DNA from: Propionibacteriaceae bacterium | GTDB taxonomy: Bacteria; Actinomycetota; Actinomycetes; Propionibacteriales; Propionibacteriaceae | Reading direction: 5' to 3' | Assembly: GCA_030528545.1 (NCBI GenBank) | Contig: JAUMYR010000004.1 | Span: 47,637 to 62,166 of the forward strand | DNA: 14,530 nucleotides | Shown: in pieces, positions 1-7,161 of the stretch | Numbering within the stretch: the first letter of the stretch is position 1 | Layout: the number at the start of each line of letters is the position of its first letter | Made by a program: the position numbers and the translations under genes | Notes under the pieces: generated by a model | The model's database searches: none | Told to the model about the DNA's origin: nothing | Seen by the model: only the letters and a program-made list of their open reading frames with translations

Positions 1-11
1 CGGGTGCGGCC

Positions 12-521
12 TCAGGAGACCGTGACCCTCTCGATCACGACGGGATCCACCGGCACGTCACGGAATCCGGTCTTGGTGGCGGCGATGGCATCCACCACGG
101 CCTGGCTGGCGGGATCGGTGACCTCGCCGAAGATCGTGTGGCGGCGGTTGAGGTGCGGTGTGGGCGCCACCGTGATGAAGAACTGCGAGCCGTTGGTGCG
201 CGGCCCGCGGTTGGCCATCGCCAGCAGGTAGGGCCGGTTGAAGCTGAGTTCGGGATGGAACTCATCGTCGAACTCGTACCCTGGGCCGCCGGTGCCGTTA
301 CCGAGAGGGCACCCGCCCTGGATCATGAAACCGTCGATGACCCGATGGAAGGTCAGCCCGTCGTAGTAATTTCCGGTCGTCTTCTCCCCGGTGGCCGGGT
401 TCTGGTACTCCTTGGTGCCGGTGGCGAGCCCGACGAAGTTGGCCACGGTCTTGGGGGCCTGGTCATCGAACATCTCGATGGTGATGTCGCCACGGTTGGT
501 ATGCAGGATTACGGTGCTCAA
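12..521 (-). CDS. ppiB: Cyclophilin-type peptidyl-prolyl cis-trans isomerase
   Basis: A 169-residue single-domain cyclophilin that catalyses cis-trans isomerisation of X-Pro bonds. The length matches the cytosolic bacterial PpiB class, and there is no signal peptide or membrane segment, so it should act in the cytoplasm. The active site is readable: FHR (Arg60), FMIQGG (Phe65, Met66, Gln68), GSQFFI (residues 111-116) and RHTIFG with His128. The position of the cyclosporin-contact Trp of eukaryotic cyclophilins is His123, as is common in bacteria, so weak cyclosporin binding is expected by family knowledge. The start is TTG, chosen because AAAGGA lies 5 bases upstream (527-532) and the alignable fold begins at once ([17 protein letters not shown]). 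It is divergent from the gene at 625. Actinobacterial literature often calls this gene ppiA; the symbol is a naming choice, the family is secure. Confidence 0.95.
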   Translation of the reverse strand: MSTVILHTNRGDITIEMFDDQAPKTVANFVGLATGTKEYQNPATGEKTTGNYYDGLTFHRVIDGFMIQGGCPLGNGTGGPGYEFDDEFHPELSFNRPYLLAMANRGPRTNGSQFFITVAPTPHLNRRHTIFGEVTDPASQAVVDAIAATKTGFRDVPVDPVVIERVTVS

Positions 522-624
522 GGCTGTCCTTTCGATGAACTTGTGCTCCCTATCCTTCCAGAAAGCTAGAGCTCGGGTAGCGTTGATGCTGCTCGACTAC
601 GAGCCTTTACCCAATGGAGGAAAA
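522..624. promoter_or_regulatory. Divergent intergenic region with ribosome binding sites and possible promoters
   Basis: This 103-base gap separates the divergent ppi and sunset-protein genes. On the reverse strand AAAGGA (527-532) serves the TTG start of ppi. On the forward strand GGAGG (616-620) serves the ATG at 625 and fixes that start. A forward TAnnnT hexamer, TAGCGT at 578-583, could be a -10 giving a leader of roughly 35 bases. A reverse TAGCTT (563-568) could be the -10 for ppi. Neither has a convincing -35, so the promoters are tentative and the ribosome binding sites are firm. Confidence 0.35.
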
Positions 625-1407
625 ATGAAGGACCTGCGCAAGGCCGCCGCGGAGACCACCAACGCCGCCGCCGAACGAGGTACAGAACTCGTTTCCGAGT
701 TGATCGCTCGCCTGCAGCCGCTGGTTGAACAGGCCGGGGAGAAGGTCGGACCAATTGCCCACGGAGCGAAGGTTCGCACCGCCGACTTCGCTTCCCGCAA
801 GCTCGACAGCTGGGAACCCGCGATCAGCGATGCCCTCGACAAAGTGACCCCGGCAGTCGATGCCGCGCGCACCAAGGTGCAGAAAGACTTCCTGCCCAAG
901 CTGCAGCACTCGCTGCGCAAGGCTGCCGAGATCCCAGCCGCCGATGTCGCTTCGCCGAAGAAGAAGTCCAAGTTCAAGGGATTCCTGAAGGTCGTCGCCA
1001 TCGGCACCGTGGTGGCCGGTGCCCTCGCCGCGATCCGGCAGTTCCTGAGCAGCAAGGACGACGGGTGGACGGCCCACGAGCCGTCTCGGGCCTATGTGAA
1101 CACCACGAACAACTTCGCCGAGGCGCAGGCTGAAGCCTCCGCCGATGCCGAGGCCGTCGACGACATGATCGATGAGGGTTCCCCGCTTCCCGTGGACGAG
1201 GAACTGATCGCCGAAACCAGCCCCGAGTATGGCGATGGGTCCTATGTCGGCGAAGAGCCGCCCGCCGGGTACACCATCAAGGGCAACGAGCGCTCCATGA
1301 AGTACCACCTGCCTGGCACCGGTGGTTTCGAGCGCACGATCCCGGACGTCTGGTTCAACAGCGAGGAGGCCGCCCAGGCGGCTGGGTTCACCCGCGCCCA
1401 GCGCTGA
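625..1407 (+). CDS. Membrane protein with C-terminal sunset domain
   Basis: A 260-residue protein of unknown function. Residues 1-110 are Ala/Lys/Glu-rich and look helical, resembling an amphipathic or coiled rod. A basic stretch KKKSKFKG (about 112-119) precedes one hydrophobic segment (about 120-138). Next comes an acidic, low-complexity linker (about 160-212). The C-terminus (about 214-257) carries the pattern IKGN-x-x-SMKYHLPG ... T-x-x-DVWF-x-x-EEAA-x-AAGF, which I recognise as the actinobacterial 'sunset' domain. It resembles the small domain GNxxSKxYH-P...VYF.s..eA..AGY found behind nucleases, but has no cysteines. The start at 625 is chosen for its GGAGG box 4 bases upstream; the frame stays open further 5' into the divergent ppi gene, which is not credible as coding. 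The next gene starts 3 bases after the stop, so the two are probably cotranscribed. The domain name comes from memory of the pattern. Confidence 0.85.
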   Translation: MKDLRKAAAETTNAAAERGTELVSELIARLQPLVEQAGEKVGPIAHGAKVRTADFASRKLDSWEPAISDALDKVTPAVDAARTKVQKDFLPKLQHSLRKAAEIPAADVASPKKKSKFKGFLKVVAIGTVVAGALAAIRQFLSSKDDGWTAHEPSRAYVNTTNNFAEAQAEASADAEAVDDMIDEGSPLPVDEELIAETSPEYGDGSYVGEEPPAGYTIKGNERSMKYHLPGTGGFERTIPDVWFNSEEAAQAAGFTRAQR

Positions 1408-1410
1408 CCC

Positions 1411-2082
1411 GTGCAGGCTCTGGCGGCCGGGGCGGGGGCGCTCCTCGCCCTCGCCCACGCGGTCCTCGTCGTCCCCCGGCTGCCGGAGCCGTCCGCTCCA
1501 CCGTTACCCGGCGACCCACCCAAACCGCCCTATCGTGACCTCGTCACCCCCGGGCGGGTGTCGGTGCTGGTCGCCGGGTGTTTCGTCTGCGGCATGGTGT
1601 GCTGGTCGCTGCCATCCGAGCAGTGGCCGCTATGGGTCGTCTACGCCGGTGGCTTTGGCCCCCTCGTCGGCATCGACGCGCTGACCACCTACCTGCCGAG
1701 GCGGCTCCACTATCTGGCGCTGGCCGAACTCGGGATCGCGCTGGCGGTTTTCGGCGCGCTGAGCAGCTGGGGCAACGCCGCGCGAGCGCTACTCGGGGGC
1801 GCGGCGCTGTGTTCCATTTTCTGGGCCGTGTGGAGGATGGGTTCTGGGCTCGGTTTCGGGGACGTGCGGCTGTCCTTCGCCGTCGGCATCGTCGCCTCCG
1901 CCTCAAGCCTCACGATGTTGCTGCAGGCGGCCCTCTTCGGCTCCCTCATCGGCGCGGGCTGGGGTATCGTCGCCTCCCTGGTCCGGCGTTCACGGGGCCA
2001 TCCTCCCGGGGTGTTCCCCTACGGCCCGGCGCTGTGGCTGGGGCCCTTCGCCGCGGTATGCCTCACCGCCTGGACTGGCTGA
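1411..2082 (+). CDS. A24-family prepilin peptidase, minimal form
   Basis: A 223-residue polytopic membrane aspartic protease of the type IV prepilin peptidase family, which cleaves class III signal peptides at the membrane. Both catalytic signatures are present: the D-x6-P motif (Asp89 in GIDALTTYLP) and G-x-G-D (Asp151 in GLGFGDVRL, with Arg in place of the usual Lys). The FPYGPALWLG segment near 202-211 matches the family's last helix. There is no N-terminal Cys-rich methyltransferase domain, so it is the short form seen in actinobacteria. No clear Shine-Dalgarno box precedes the GTG at 1411, which lies 3 bases after the sunset-protein stop, so coupled translation is likely and the exact start is uncertain; residues 22-45 are Pro-rich. 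The 3' end overlaps trpD by 20 bases, tail to tail. No pilus or Tad genes are in the window. Confidence 0.88.
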   Translation: MQALAAGAGALLALAHAVLVVPRLPEPSAPPLPGDPPKPPYRDLVTPGRVSVLVAGCFVCGMVCWSLPSEQWPLWVVYAGGFGPLVGIDALTTYLPRRLHYLALAELGIALAVFGALSSWGNAARALLGGAALCSIFWAVWRMGSGLGFGDVRLSFAVGIVASASSLTMLLQAALFGSLIGAGWGIVASLVRRSRGHPPGVFPYGPALWLGPFAAVCLTAWTG

Positions 2083-3103
2083 CCTCGATCCAGCGCGACA
2101 GAGTCTCGGCCCCCGCTCCGGAATCGATCGCGGACTCGGCACGCGTCATAGCCTCGCTGAGCTGGTCTTCCAGCCGCCGGCCCGGTTCGGGGCCGTCATA
2201 GGCGACCAGGCCCGCGGCCGCGTTGAGCGTGACGATGTCGCGGATCGGTCCTCCACGCCCACCCAGGAGATCCCACACCACCTGAGCGTTGTGGGCCGAA
2301 TCCCCTCCTGCCAGGTCATCGGGCTGGGCCAGCCGAAGCCCCAGCCTGCTGGGGTCGATGCGGTCCTGCCACACCTGTCCGTCGCGGATCAGCCACACCG
2401 TCGAGGTAGCCGTAGTCGTGAGTTCGTCGAGCCCGTCGCCCCCGTGGAACACCAGCCCGCGAGCGCCACGCCCGGCCAGGACGCCCGCCAGCAGCGGCGC
2501 CATGGATGCGTCCGCGACGCCAACGGCGTTGGCGTTGGGGCGGGCTGGGTTCACCAGTGGCCCTAGGAAGTTGAAGGTGGTCTGGATTCCCAGCTCACGC
2601 CGCGCTCCAGCCGCGTGCCGAAGCGCGGGATGATACATCGGGGCGAACAAGAAGGTGATGCCCGCCTCTTCCAGCACCCGGGGCTGGGCGGGGACCGGGA
2701 CGTCAAGGGCCACCCCGAGAGTCTCCAGCACGTCGGCCGTTCCACACTTGCTTGATGCCGCCCGGTTGCCGTGTTTCACCACCGGGAGGCCCGCGGCGGC
2801 GGCGACGATGGCGGCCATGGTGGAGACGTTCACGGTGTTGGCCCGGTCTCCGCCCGAACCGACGATGTCGAGGGCCTCCCGCGGCAGGCCCACCTGGGTG
2901 GCGTTGTCCAGCATCGCCGCGGCGAGACCGGTGATCTCCTCCACGGTCTCCCCCTTGGTGCGCAGAGCCACCGCGAAAGCGGCGATCTGCACGCTTGAGG
3001 CGTTGCCCGTCAGGATCTCGCCCATCGCCCAGCGGGCGGATTCGGCGTCCAGATGGGTGCGGCGGACCAGCGAGCCCAGGAGGCTAGGCCAGCTCTGACT
3101 CAC
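2063..3103 (-). CDS. trpD: Anthranilate phosphoribosyltransferase
   Basis: A 346-residue cytoplasmic enzyme of tryptophan synthesis that joins anthranilate to PRPP, giving phosphoribosyl-anthranilate and pyrophosphate. Length and motifs are those of the family: the PRPP-binding loop GSGGD (82-86) followed by NTVNVST, the anthranilate/PRPP segment KHGNRAASS (110-118), NFLGPLVNPARPN (178-190), and the metal-binding Asp-Glu pair in GLDELTTT (Asp226, Glu227). The GTG start at 3101-3103 overlaps the stop of the upstream receiver-like gene in a GTGA, so translation is probably coupled. No other trp gene is in the window. Its position beside ctaE-qcrCAB matches the mycobacterial arrangement, so this is a conserved neighbourhood and not a broken trp operon. 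Confidence 0.97.
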   Translation of the reverse strand: MSQSWPSLLGSLVRRTHLDAESARWAMGEILTGNASSVQIAAFAVALRTKGETVEEITGLAAAMLDNATQVGLPREALDIVGSGGDRANTVNVSTMAAIVAAAAGLPVVKHGNRAASSKCGTADVLETLGVALDVPVPAQPRVLEEAGITFLFAPMYHPALRHAAGARRELGIQTTFNFLGPLVNPARPNANAVGVADASMAPLLAGVLAGRGARGLVFHGGDGLDELTTTATSTVWLIRDGQVWQDRIDPSRLGLRLAQPDDLAGGDSAHNAQVVWDLLGGRGGPIRDIVTLNAAAGLVAYDGPEPGRRLEDQLSEAMTRAESAIDSGAGAETLSRWIEVSQSRR

Positions 3104-3498
3104 CCGGCATTCCGCCGCAGTAGCTCAGCGACCTGCTGGGGCAGGCTGACCGGGTCAACCGGCATCGTCGCCAGGGCCTCGGCCTTGGCCCAGGTGCCCA
3201 GCCACGCATCGGCTGGCCGGATCACCAGCAGCAGCACCGGAGGGCAGTCGACGATCTCGTCCTTGAGCTGATAGGCCAAACCAAAACCGCCGCTAGGGTT
3301 GGCCTCTCCGTCGAGGATCGCCAGGCCGTAGCCCCCGGCGTCCATGGCCTTCAGCACGGCCGCCTGCGTCGCCACCTCGTGGATCTCGAGTTCTGGCAGG
3401 TCCGCTGCGACCTTGCGTCCGAGCGCGAGACGCACCTGCTCACGCGTCGTCCGGTCATCGGAATACAGCAGCACCTTCACCGGGCTTGCCTCACTCAT
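3100..3498 (-). CDS. Stand-alone degenerate response-regulator receiver domain
   Basis: A 132-residue protein that is a single CheY-like receiver with no output domain. The fold is visible: KVLLYSDD (acidic pair Asp14/Asp15), then LAILD with the candidate phospho-acceptor Asp63, then VLLLVI, then ALATMPVDPVSLPQQV. Two residues needed for normal phospho-signalling appear changed. The Thr/Ser after the fourth strand aligns with Val92, and the invariant Lys before Pro aligns with Met112 (TMP instead of TKP). It is therefore likely a pseudo-receiver acting by protein contact, or one signalling atypically; that is inference. The ATG at 3496-3498 overlaps the ctaG stop (ATGA) and its own stop overlaps trpD (GTGA), so it is translated between the two. 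No partner kinase is adjacent. Confidence 0.75.
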   Translation of the reverse strand: MSEASPVKVLLYSDDRTTREQVRLALGRKVAADLPELEIHEVATQAAVLKAMDAGGYGLAILDGEANPSGGFGLAYQLKDEIVDCPPVLLLVIRPADAWLGTWAKAEALATMPVDPVSLPQQVAELLRRNAG

Positions 3499-4469
3499 GC
3501 CTCATCCTCGTCCTCGGATTGCGTCTCAGCGCCAGGTAGGGCGCCTTCGTTTGCATCGTACCGAGCTTTCGCCGCCAACGCTTCCTGACGGTCCAGAGCC
3601 CGGTCGATTCGCTTGGCCTCACGCTGGGAGTCCCGGTACCACTGGAAGAAGATCGTCAGGATCCCGGCGAGCATCGTCAGGTCGCCGGTTCCCCACAGCA
3701 GGCCACCGGCGAGCTGCTGGTCATACATGGGGCTGGGCGGCCAGTCCCGGTTGAAGGAGAGGTACCACTCCTCGGCGATGAGCTTCGTCGAGCCCATGAC
3801 GATGACCCCGAGGAAGGCGTGCCCGGGCATCGACAGCAAGAACAGCAGGAAGCGCAACGGGTAGGGCAGCTTCATCGGTACCGGGTCGACGCTCAGCAGG
3901 GGAAAGAAGAACATGCACCCGATGGTCACGAACCACACGTGCAGCAGGTCGTGGGCGAGGTCGTCGCGAAGCGTGAACTCGTACAGTCCGGTGCTGTACA
4001 GCACGAACGGGCTGGCGATCATCAGGGCCGTGGTCAGCGGCGGGAACAGCAAGATCTTGGCCGGCAGCGAGTGGACGATCCGCACCAGGATCTGGCGTGG
4101 CCGCCGCGGCAGGGTCCGCAGCATCAGCGTCATGGGGGCACCGAACACCAGGAACACGGGCGCCACCATGTTGAGCAACATGTGCTGGACCATGTGAGAC
4201 CAAAACAGGACCGAGTCGTAGACGCCGAGGAAGCTGAAATTGGCGATCCCGATCAGGCCGACTCCCCCGGCCACGAAGGAGATCGTGCGCATCACCGGCC
4301 AGGCGTCTCCCTGACGCCGTAACACGTAGACACCCCACAGATAGGCGCCACCGACGAGGAGGAGCGGAAGCACCCCCCAGAAGGGGAAATCCCACGCCGT
4401 CAGATAACGCCACCCCTCAAGCGGGACGATGTCATCGTCGGGCTTGGCGTGCAGCAACATGGGCCGCAT
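3495..4469 (-). CDS. ctaG: Cytochrome c oxidase assembly protein, caa3 CtaG family
   Basis: A 324-residue polytopic membrane protein of the caa3-type CtaG family, which helps deliver copper during assembly of haem-copper oxidases. The family's histidine-rich helices are present: SHMVQHMLLNMVAPVF, HDLLHVWFVTIGCMFFFPLL followed by SVDPVP, and SMPGHAFLGV. About seven hydrophobic segments are followed by a charged, acidic C-terminal tail ending SEDEDEA. I start it at the ATG at 4467-4469 (MRPMLLHAK). The ATG at 4458-4460 (MLLHAK) is equally possible if the mRNA is leaderless. The frame is open back to a TTG at 4583, but that would overlap ctaE and adds a non-hydrophobic, family-unlike leader. It is first gene of a reverse operon with the receiver and trpD, and diverges from ctaE, whose oxidase it should help build. 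Confidence 0.9.
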   Translation of the reverse strand: MRPMLLHAKPDDDIVPLEGWRYLTAWDFPFWGVLPLLLVGGAYLWGVYVLRRQGDAWPVMRTISFVAGGVGLIGIANFSFLGVYDSVLFWSHMVQHMLLNMVAPVFLVFGAPMTLMLRTLPRRPRQILVRIVHSLPAKILLFPPLTTALMIASPFVLYSTGLYEFTLRDDLAHDLLHVWFVTIGCMFFFPLLSVDPVPMKLPYPLRFLLFLLSMPGHAFLGVIVMGSTKLIAEEWYLSFNRDWPPSPMYDQQLAGGLLWGTGDLTMLAGILTIFFQWYRDSQREAKRIDRALDRQEALAAKARYDANEGALPGAETQSEDEDEA

Positions 4470-4561
4470 TATGACATCACCCAGGCGAGCTCTGGACGCC
4501 GGGTTCACTTTTCTCGACAGACTGACATGACCAAACGCCGGTTTTACGGCAGTATGTGGAC
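4470..4561. promoter_or_regulatory. Divergent ctaG / ctaE promoter region
   Basis: The gap holds signals in both directions. Forward: ATGACC (4527-4532), 17 bases, then CAGTAT (4550-4555); 7 bases after that hexamer is a GTG (4562) in the ctaE frame. No Shine-Dalgarno box is visible, so a leaderless ctaE mRNA is plausible. Reverse: CATAAT (4468-4473) with a weak TCCAGA 17 bases further upstream (4491-4496); 8 bases beyond it is the second ctaG ATG (4460). If that -10 is real, ctaG translation begins at 4460 without a leader. The hexamers are read by eye and only the spacing supports them. Confidence 0.4.
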
Positions 4562-5269
4562 GTGGCCACAAATCACCAGACAACGTACGTCGCCGCGGAA
4601 CTGCCGACGGGAGCGCTGCATCCCGTCGCCCACTCCCGACTCAATAAGCCAGCCGGACGCCCCGACATGGTGGCGGTCGGCACCATTGTTTGGCTCTCCA
4701 GCGAACTCATGTTCTTCGCCGCCCTGTTCGCGGCCTATTTCTCGATCCGCAGCGTCACCTCCGCTCAGGCGCCCTCGGCCGCCGAGAGCCTGTGGACGCA
4801 GATGTCCCAGCATCTGAACTTCCCCTTCGCCCTCGGCAACACCATCATCCTGGTGCTGAGCTCGGTGACCTGCCAGCTCGGCGTCCACGCCGCCGAGCAC
4901 TACCGGGTCAAGCGGACCGGACCCCTCTGGAACCTGGCTTCCTGGGGCATGAGGGAGTGGTACACGCTCACCTTCCTCATGGGTTCGGTGTTCGTCGCCG
5001 GTCAGCTGGTGGAGTACTTCGAACTGTTCGCCGAGGGCTATACCATCTCGACGAACTCCTATTTCTCCGCCTTCTTCCTCGCCACCGGATTCCACGGCCT
5101 GCACGTGTTCGGCGGTCTCATCGCCTTCCTGTTCGTGATCGGGCGTTCCTACCTCGCCCGCACCTACACCCACGAGCAGTCGGTCGCCGCGATGGTCGTG
5201 TCCTACTACTGGCATTTCGTCGATGTGATCTGGATCGTGCTCTTCGCGGTCATCTACCTCCTCAAGTAA
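4556..5269 (+). CDS. ctaE: Cytochrome c oxidase subunit III (aa3 type)
   Basis: A 237-residue integral membrane subunit of the aa3 oxidase. It carries no redox metal and stabilises the catalytic subunit and its proton uptake. Five hydrophobic helices are seen. Diagnostic stretches include [37 protein letters not shown] and [20 protein letters not shown], which read like mycobacterial CtaE. It is somewhat longer than the roughly 200-residue actinobacterial form, through an N-terminal tail of about 30 residues and a few extra residues after the first helix ([12 protein letters not shown] region). The start may be the GTG at 4556 or the in-frame GTG at 4562; the latter fits a leaderless transcript. 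It heads the forward cluster, with qcrC 24 bases downstream. Subunits I, II and IV are not in the window. Confidence 0.95.
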   Translation: MDVATNHQTTYVAAELPTGALHPVAHSRLNKPAGRPDMVAVGTIVWLSSELMFFAALFAAYFSIRSVTSAQAPSAAESLWTQMSQHLNFPFALGNTIILVLSSVTCQLGVHAAEHYRVKRTGPLWNLASWGMREWYTLTFLMGSVFVAGQLVEYFELFAEGYTISTNSYFSAFFLATGFHGLHVFGGLIAFLFVIGRSYLARTYTHEQSVAAMVVSYYWHFVDVIWIVLFAVIYLLK

Positions 5270-5293
5270 GCAAGATCGAGTTAGGAACCCACG

Positions 5294-6094
5294 ATGCGAT
5301 TCCTCGCTTCACGAAAGCGCCACAAGGCGGCAAAACCGCTCGTCGTGGCCCTTGCCCTGGTCCTCATGGGCGCGCTCTACGCGACGCTGACCCCATCGGT
5401 ATCCTCCGCCGAGTCGGCCAAGACCCAGCAGATCGCCGAGGGTAAGGCCCTCTACGACGTGACCTGCTCCTCCTGCCACGGGCTCAACGGCGAGGGCAGC
5501 AGCCTCGGTCCGAGCCTGATCGGGGTGGGTTCGGCTTCGGTTGATTTCCAGATGGGCACCGGACGCATGCCCGCGGCCCGCCCCGAGGCCCAGTTGCCGC
5601 GGCGCACCGTGATCTACTCGCAGTCTCAGATCGAGGCCGTGGGCGCCTATATCGACCAGCTGGGCGCCGGGCCGAAGATCCCTCAGCCTGGCCAGTACTC
5701 CCCCGAGGGCCTGACCGCCGAACAGATCGCCAGGGGCGGGGAGTTGTTCCGCACCAACTGCTCCGCCTGCCATGCCATCGTCGGCGGAGGCGGGGCCCTA
5801 CCGAACGGCAAGTACGCACCGAGCCTCAAGCAGACCAAGGATGTGCACATCTGGGAGGCCCTGCGCACTGGTCCCCAGCAGATGCCTTCCTTCCCGCAGA
5901 CCGTCCTCACCGATGACGACGCTCGCGCGATCATCGGTTACCTCCAGAAGGCTTCGGATCAGCCCAACTATGGCGGTCTTGGACTCGGCGGGCTCGGCCC
6001 GGTCTCCGAAGGTTTCTGGGCCTGGCTGGTCGGCATCGGAGGACTGGTGCTCGCTGCGCTATGGCTGGCAAAGAAGGGAGCTCGGGCTCGATGA
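5294..6094 (+). CDS. qcrC: Di-haem cytochrome c subunit of menaquinol:cytochrome c reductase
   Basis: A 266-residue membrane-anchored di-haem cytochrome c that takes electrons from the Rieske protein and passes them directly to the aa3 oxidase, so no soluble cytochrome c is needed in actinobacteria. A basic N-terminus and hydrophobic segment (about 14-32) form a signal/anchor. The first haem site is CSSCH (Cys58, Cys61, His62) and the second CSACH (Cys156, Cys159, His160). Likely distal ligands are Met92 (GRMPAARP) and Met197 (QQMPSFP). A Gly-rich linker leads to a C-terminal helix (about 241-259) ending in a basic tail. Both haem domains should face the outside. The ATG at 5294 has AGGAA (5283-5287) 6 bases upstream. 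The stop overlaps the qcrA start by four bases (ATGA). Confidence 0.97.
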   Translation: MRFLASRKRHKAAKPLVVALALVLMGALYATLTPSVSSAESAKTQQIAEGKALYDVTCSSCHGLNGEGSSLGPSLIGVGSASVDFQMGTGRMPAARPEAQLPRRTVIYSQSQIEAVGAYIDQLGAGPKIPQPGQYSPEGLTAEQIARGGELFRTNCSACHAIVGGGGALPNGKYAPSLKQTKDVHIWEALRTGPQQMPSFPQTVLTDDDARAIIGYLQKASDQPNYGGLGLGGLGPVSEGFWAWLVGIGGLVLAALWLAKKGARAR

Positions 6095-7161
6095 GCAAGC
6101 AAGAACTCGCCGTCATCGGGGAGGAAAAACACCACCCCATTCCGAACCCCGGCATCGAAGAGCACGTTGAGCGTTACACCGATGTCGATGCCGCCGCGGG
6201 CAACCGGGCCTACCGCCAGGTCGTGGCGATGCTCGCGGCGGTCCCGGTCTTGTCTGTAGCGTTCATGGTGATCTACTTCACCGTGCCCACCGACATGATG
6301 ATCAACCTGGGCTTCCTCAAGACCAGCGCGTCGAACCTCGGGCTCGGATTGACCTCGGGGCTGGGGGTGTCCCTCATCGGTTTCGCGGCCGTGCACTGGG
6401 CCAAACAGCTCATGGGCGATGCCGAGATCGCCGATGAGCGGCACTCGGCCTCCAGTTCCGCGGAAGACCGCCAGATAGCTCTCGACAAGCTGGAGGAGGG
6501 CATCGAACAGTCCGCGATCCGGCGGCGTCCGCTGCTCGGCGGGGCACTCGCCGGTGCGCTGGGCTTCACCGCTCTACCCGCCGTGGTGCTGCTTGCGGAT
6601 ATGGGTCCGTGGCCCACCGCCGCGGTCCGCAAGGAGACCATCGAGAAGACACTGTGGGCCCAGGGCATCCGCCTGGTCAACGGCGATACCTTCGCTCCGA
6701 TCAAGGCCAGCGATCTCGAAGTCGGCAACCTCGTGAACGCCGAACCGGAGAACCTCAAGGAACTGCACCACGAACCGGTGCGCTACCAGCGGGAGAAGGC
6801 CAAGGCGCCGATCATCATCGTGCGCATGGACCCAGGCTCGATCAAGATCCCCGAATCCCGTAAGGACTGGCACGTCGGCGGCATCCTGGCCTATTCCAAG
6901 ATCTGCACGCACGTTGGCTGCCCGGTCTCGCTGTGGGAACGCCAGACCCACCACCTGCTGTGCCCGTGCCACCAGTCGACCTTCGACCTTGGCGATTCCG
7001 GTGTGGTCGTCTTCGGTCCCGCCGCCAGGGCGCTGCCGCAGTTGCCGATCACCACGGACGCCGAGGGCTACCTCATCGCGCGCAGCGATTTCACGGTCCC
7101 GGTCGGCCCCAGCTACTTCGAGCGCGATTCCAGCAACGACTTCAAGGAGGGTGACAACTAA
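6091..7161 (+). CDS. qcrA: Rieske iron-sulfur subunit of menaquinol:cytochrome c reductase
   Basis: A 356-residue membrane-bound Rieske [2Fe-2S] protein that accepts the first electron from menaquinol at the outer face. It has the three transmembrane helices typical of actinobacterial QcrA (about 43-63, 86-104, 147-169), unlike the single helix of proteobacterial forms. The cluster boxes are CTHVGC (Cys272, His274, with disulfide Cys277) and CPCH (Cys291, His294, with disulfide Cys293), followed by STFD. I choose the ATG at 6091 because it forms a 4-base overlap with the qcrC stop and has AAGGGAG (6074-6080) 10 bases upstream. An in-frame ATG at 6061 inside qcrC would add 10 residues and has no such support. 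The stop TAA shares its last base with the qcrB ATG. Confidence 0.96.
   Translation: MSKQELAVIGEEKHHPIPNPGIEEHVERYTDVDAAAGNRAYRQVVAMLAAVPVLSVAFMVIYFTVPTDMMINLGFLKTSASNLGLGLTSGLGVSLIGFAAVHWAKQLMGDAEIADERHSASSSAEDRQIALDKLEEGIEQSAIRRRPLLGGALAGALGFTALPAVVLLADMGPWPTAAVRKETIEKTLWAQGIRLVNGDTFAPIKASDLEVGNLVNAEPENLKELHHEPVRYQREKAKAPIIIVRMDPGSIKIPESRKDWHVGGILAYSKICTHVGCPVSLWERQTHHLLCPCHQSTFDLGDSGVVVFGPAARALPQLPITTDAEGYLIARSDFTVPVGPSYFERDSSNDFKEGDN

Noticed and set aside
391..624. Upstream extension of the sunset-domain protein by 78 codons
   Set aside because: It lies antisense to the cyclophilin gene, shows no domain character, and a good GGAGG box precedes the ATG at 625.
4470..4583. Longer CtaG start at a TTG (4583)
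   Set aside because: It would overlap the ctaE start, and its residues are not hydrophobic or family-like. The ATG at 4469 or 4460 begins the recognisable protein.
6061..6090. Alternative qcrA ATG inside the qcrC tail
   Set aside because: The residues merely shadow the QcrC C-terminus. The ATG at 6091 has both the ATGA overlap and a spaced AAGGGAG.
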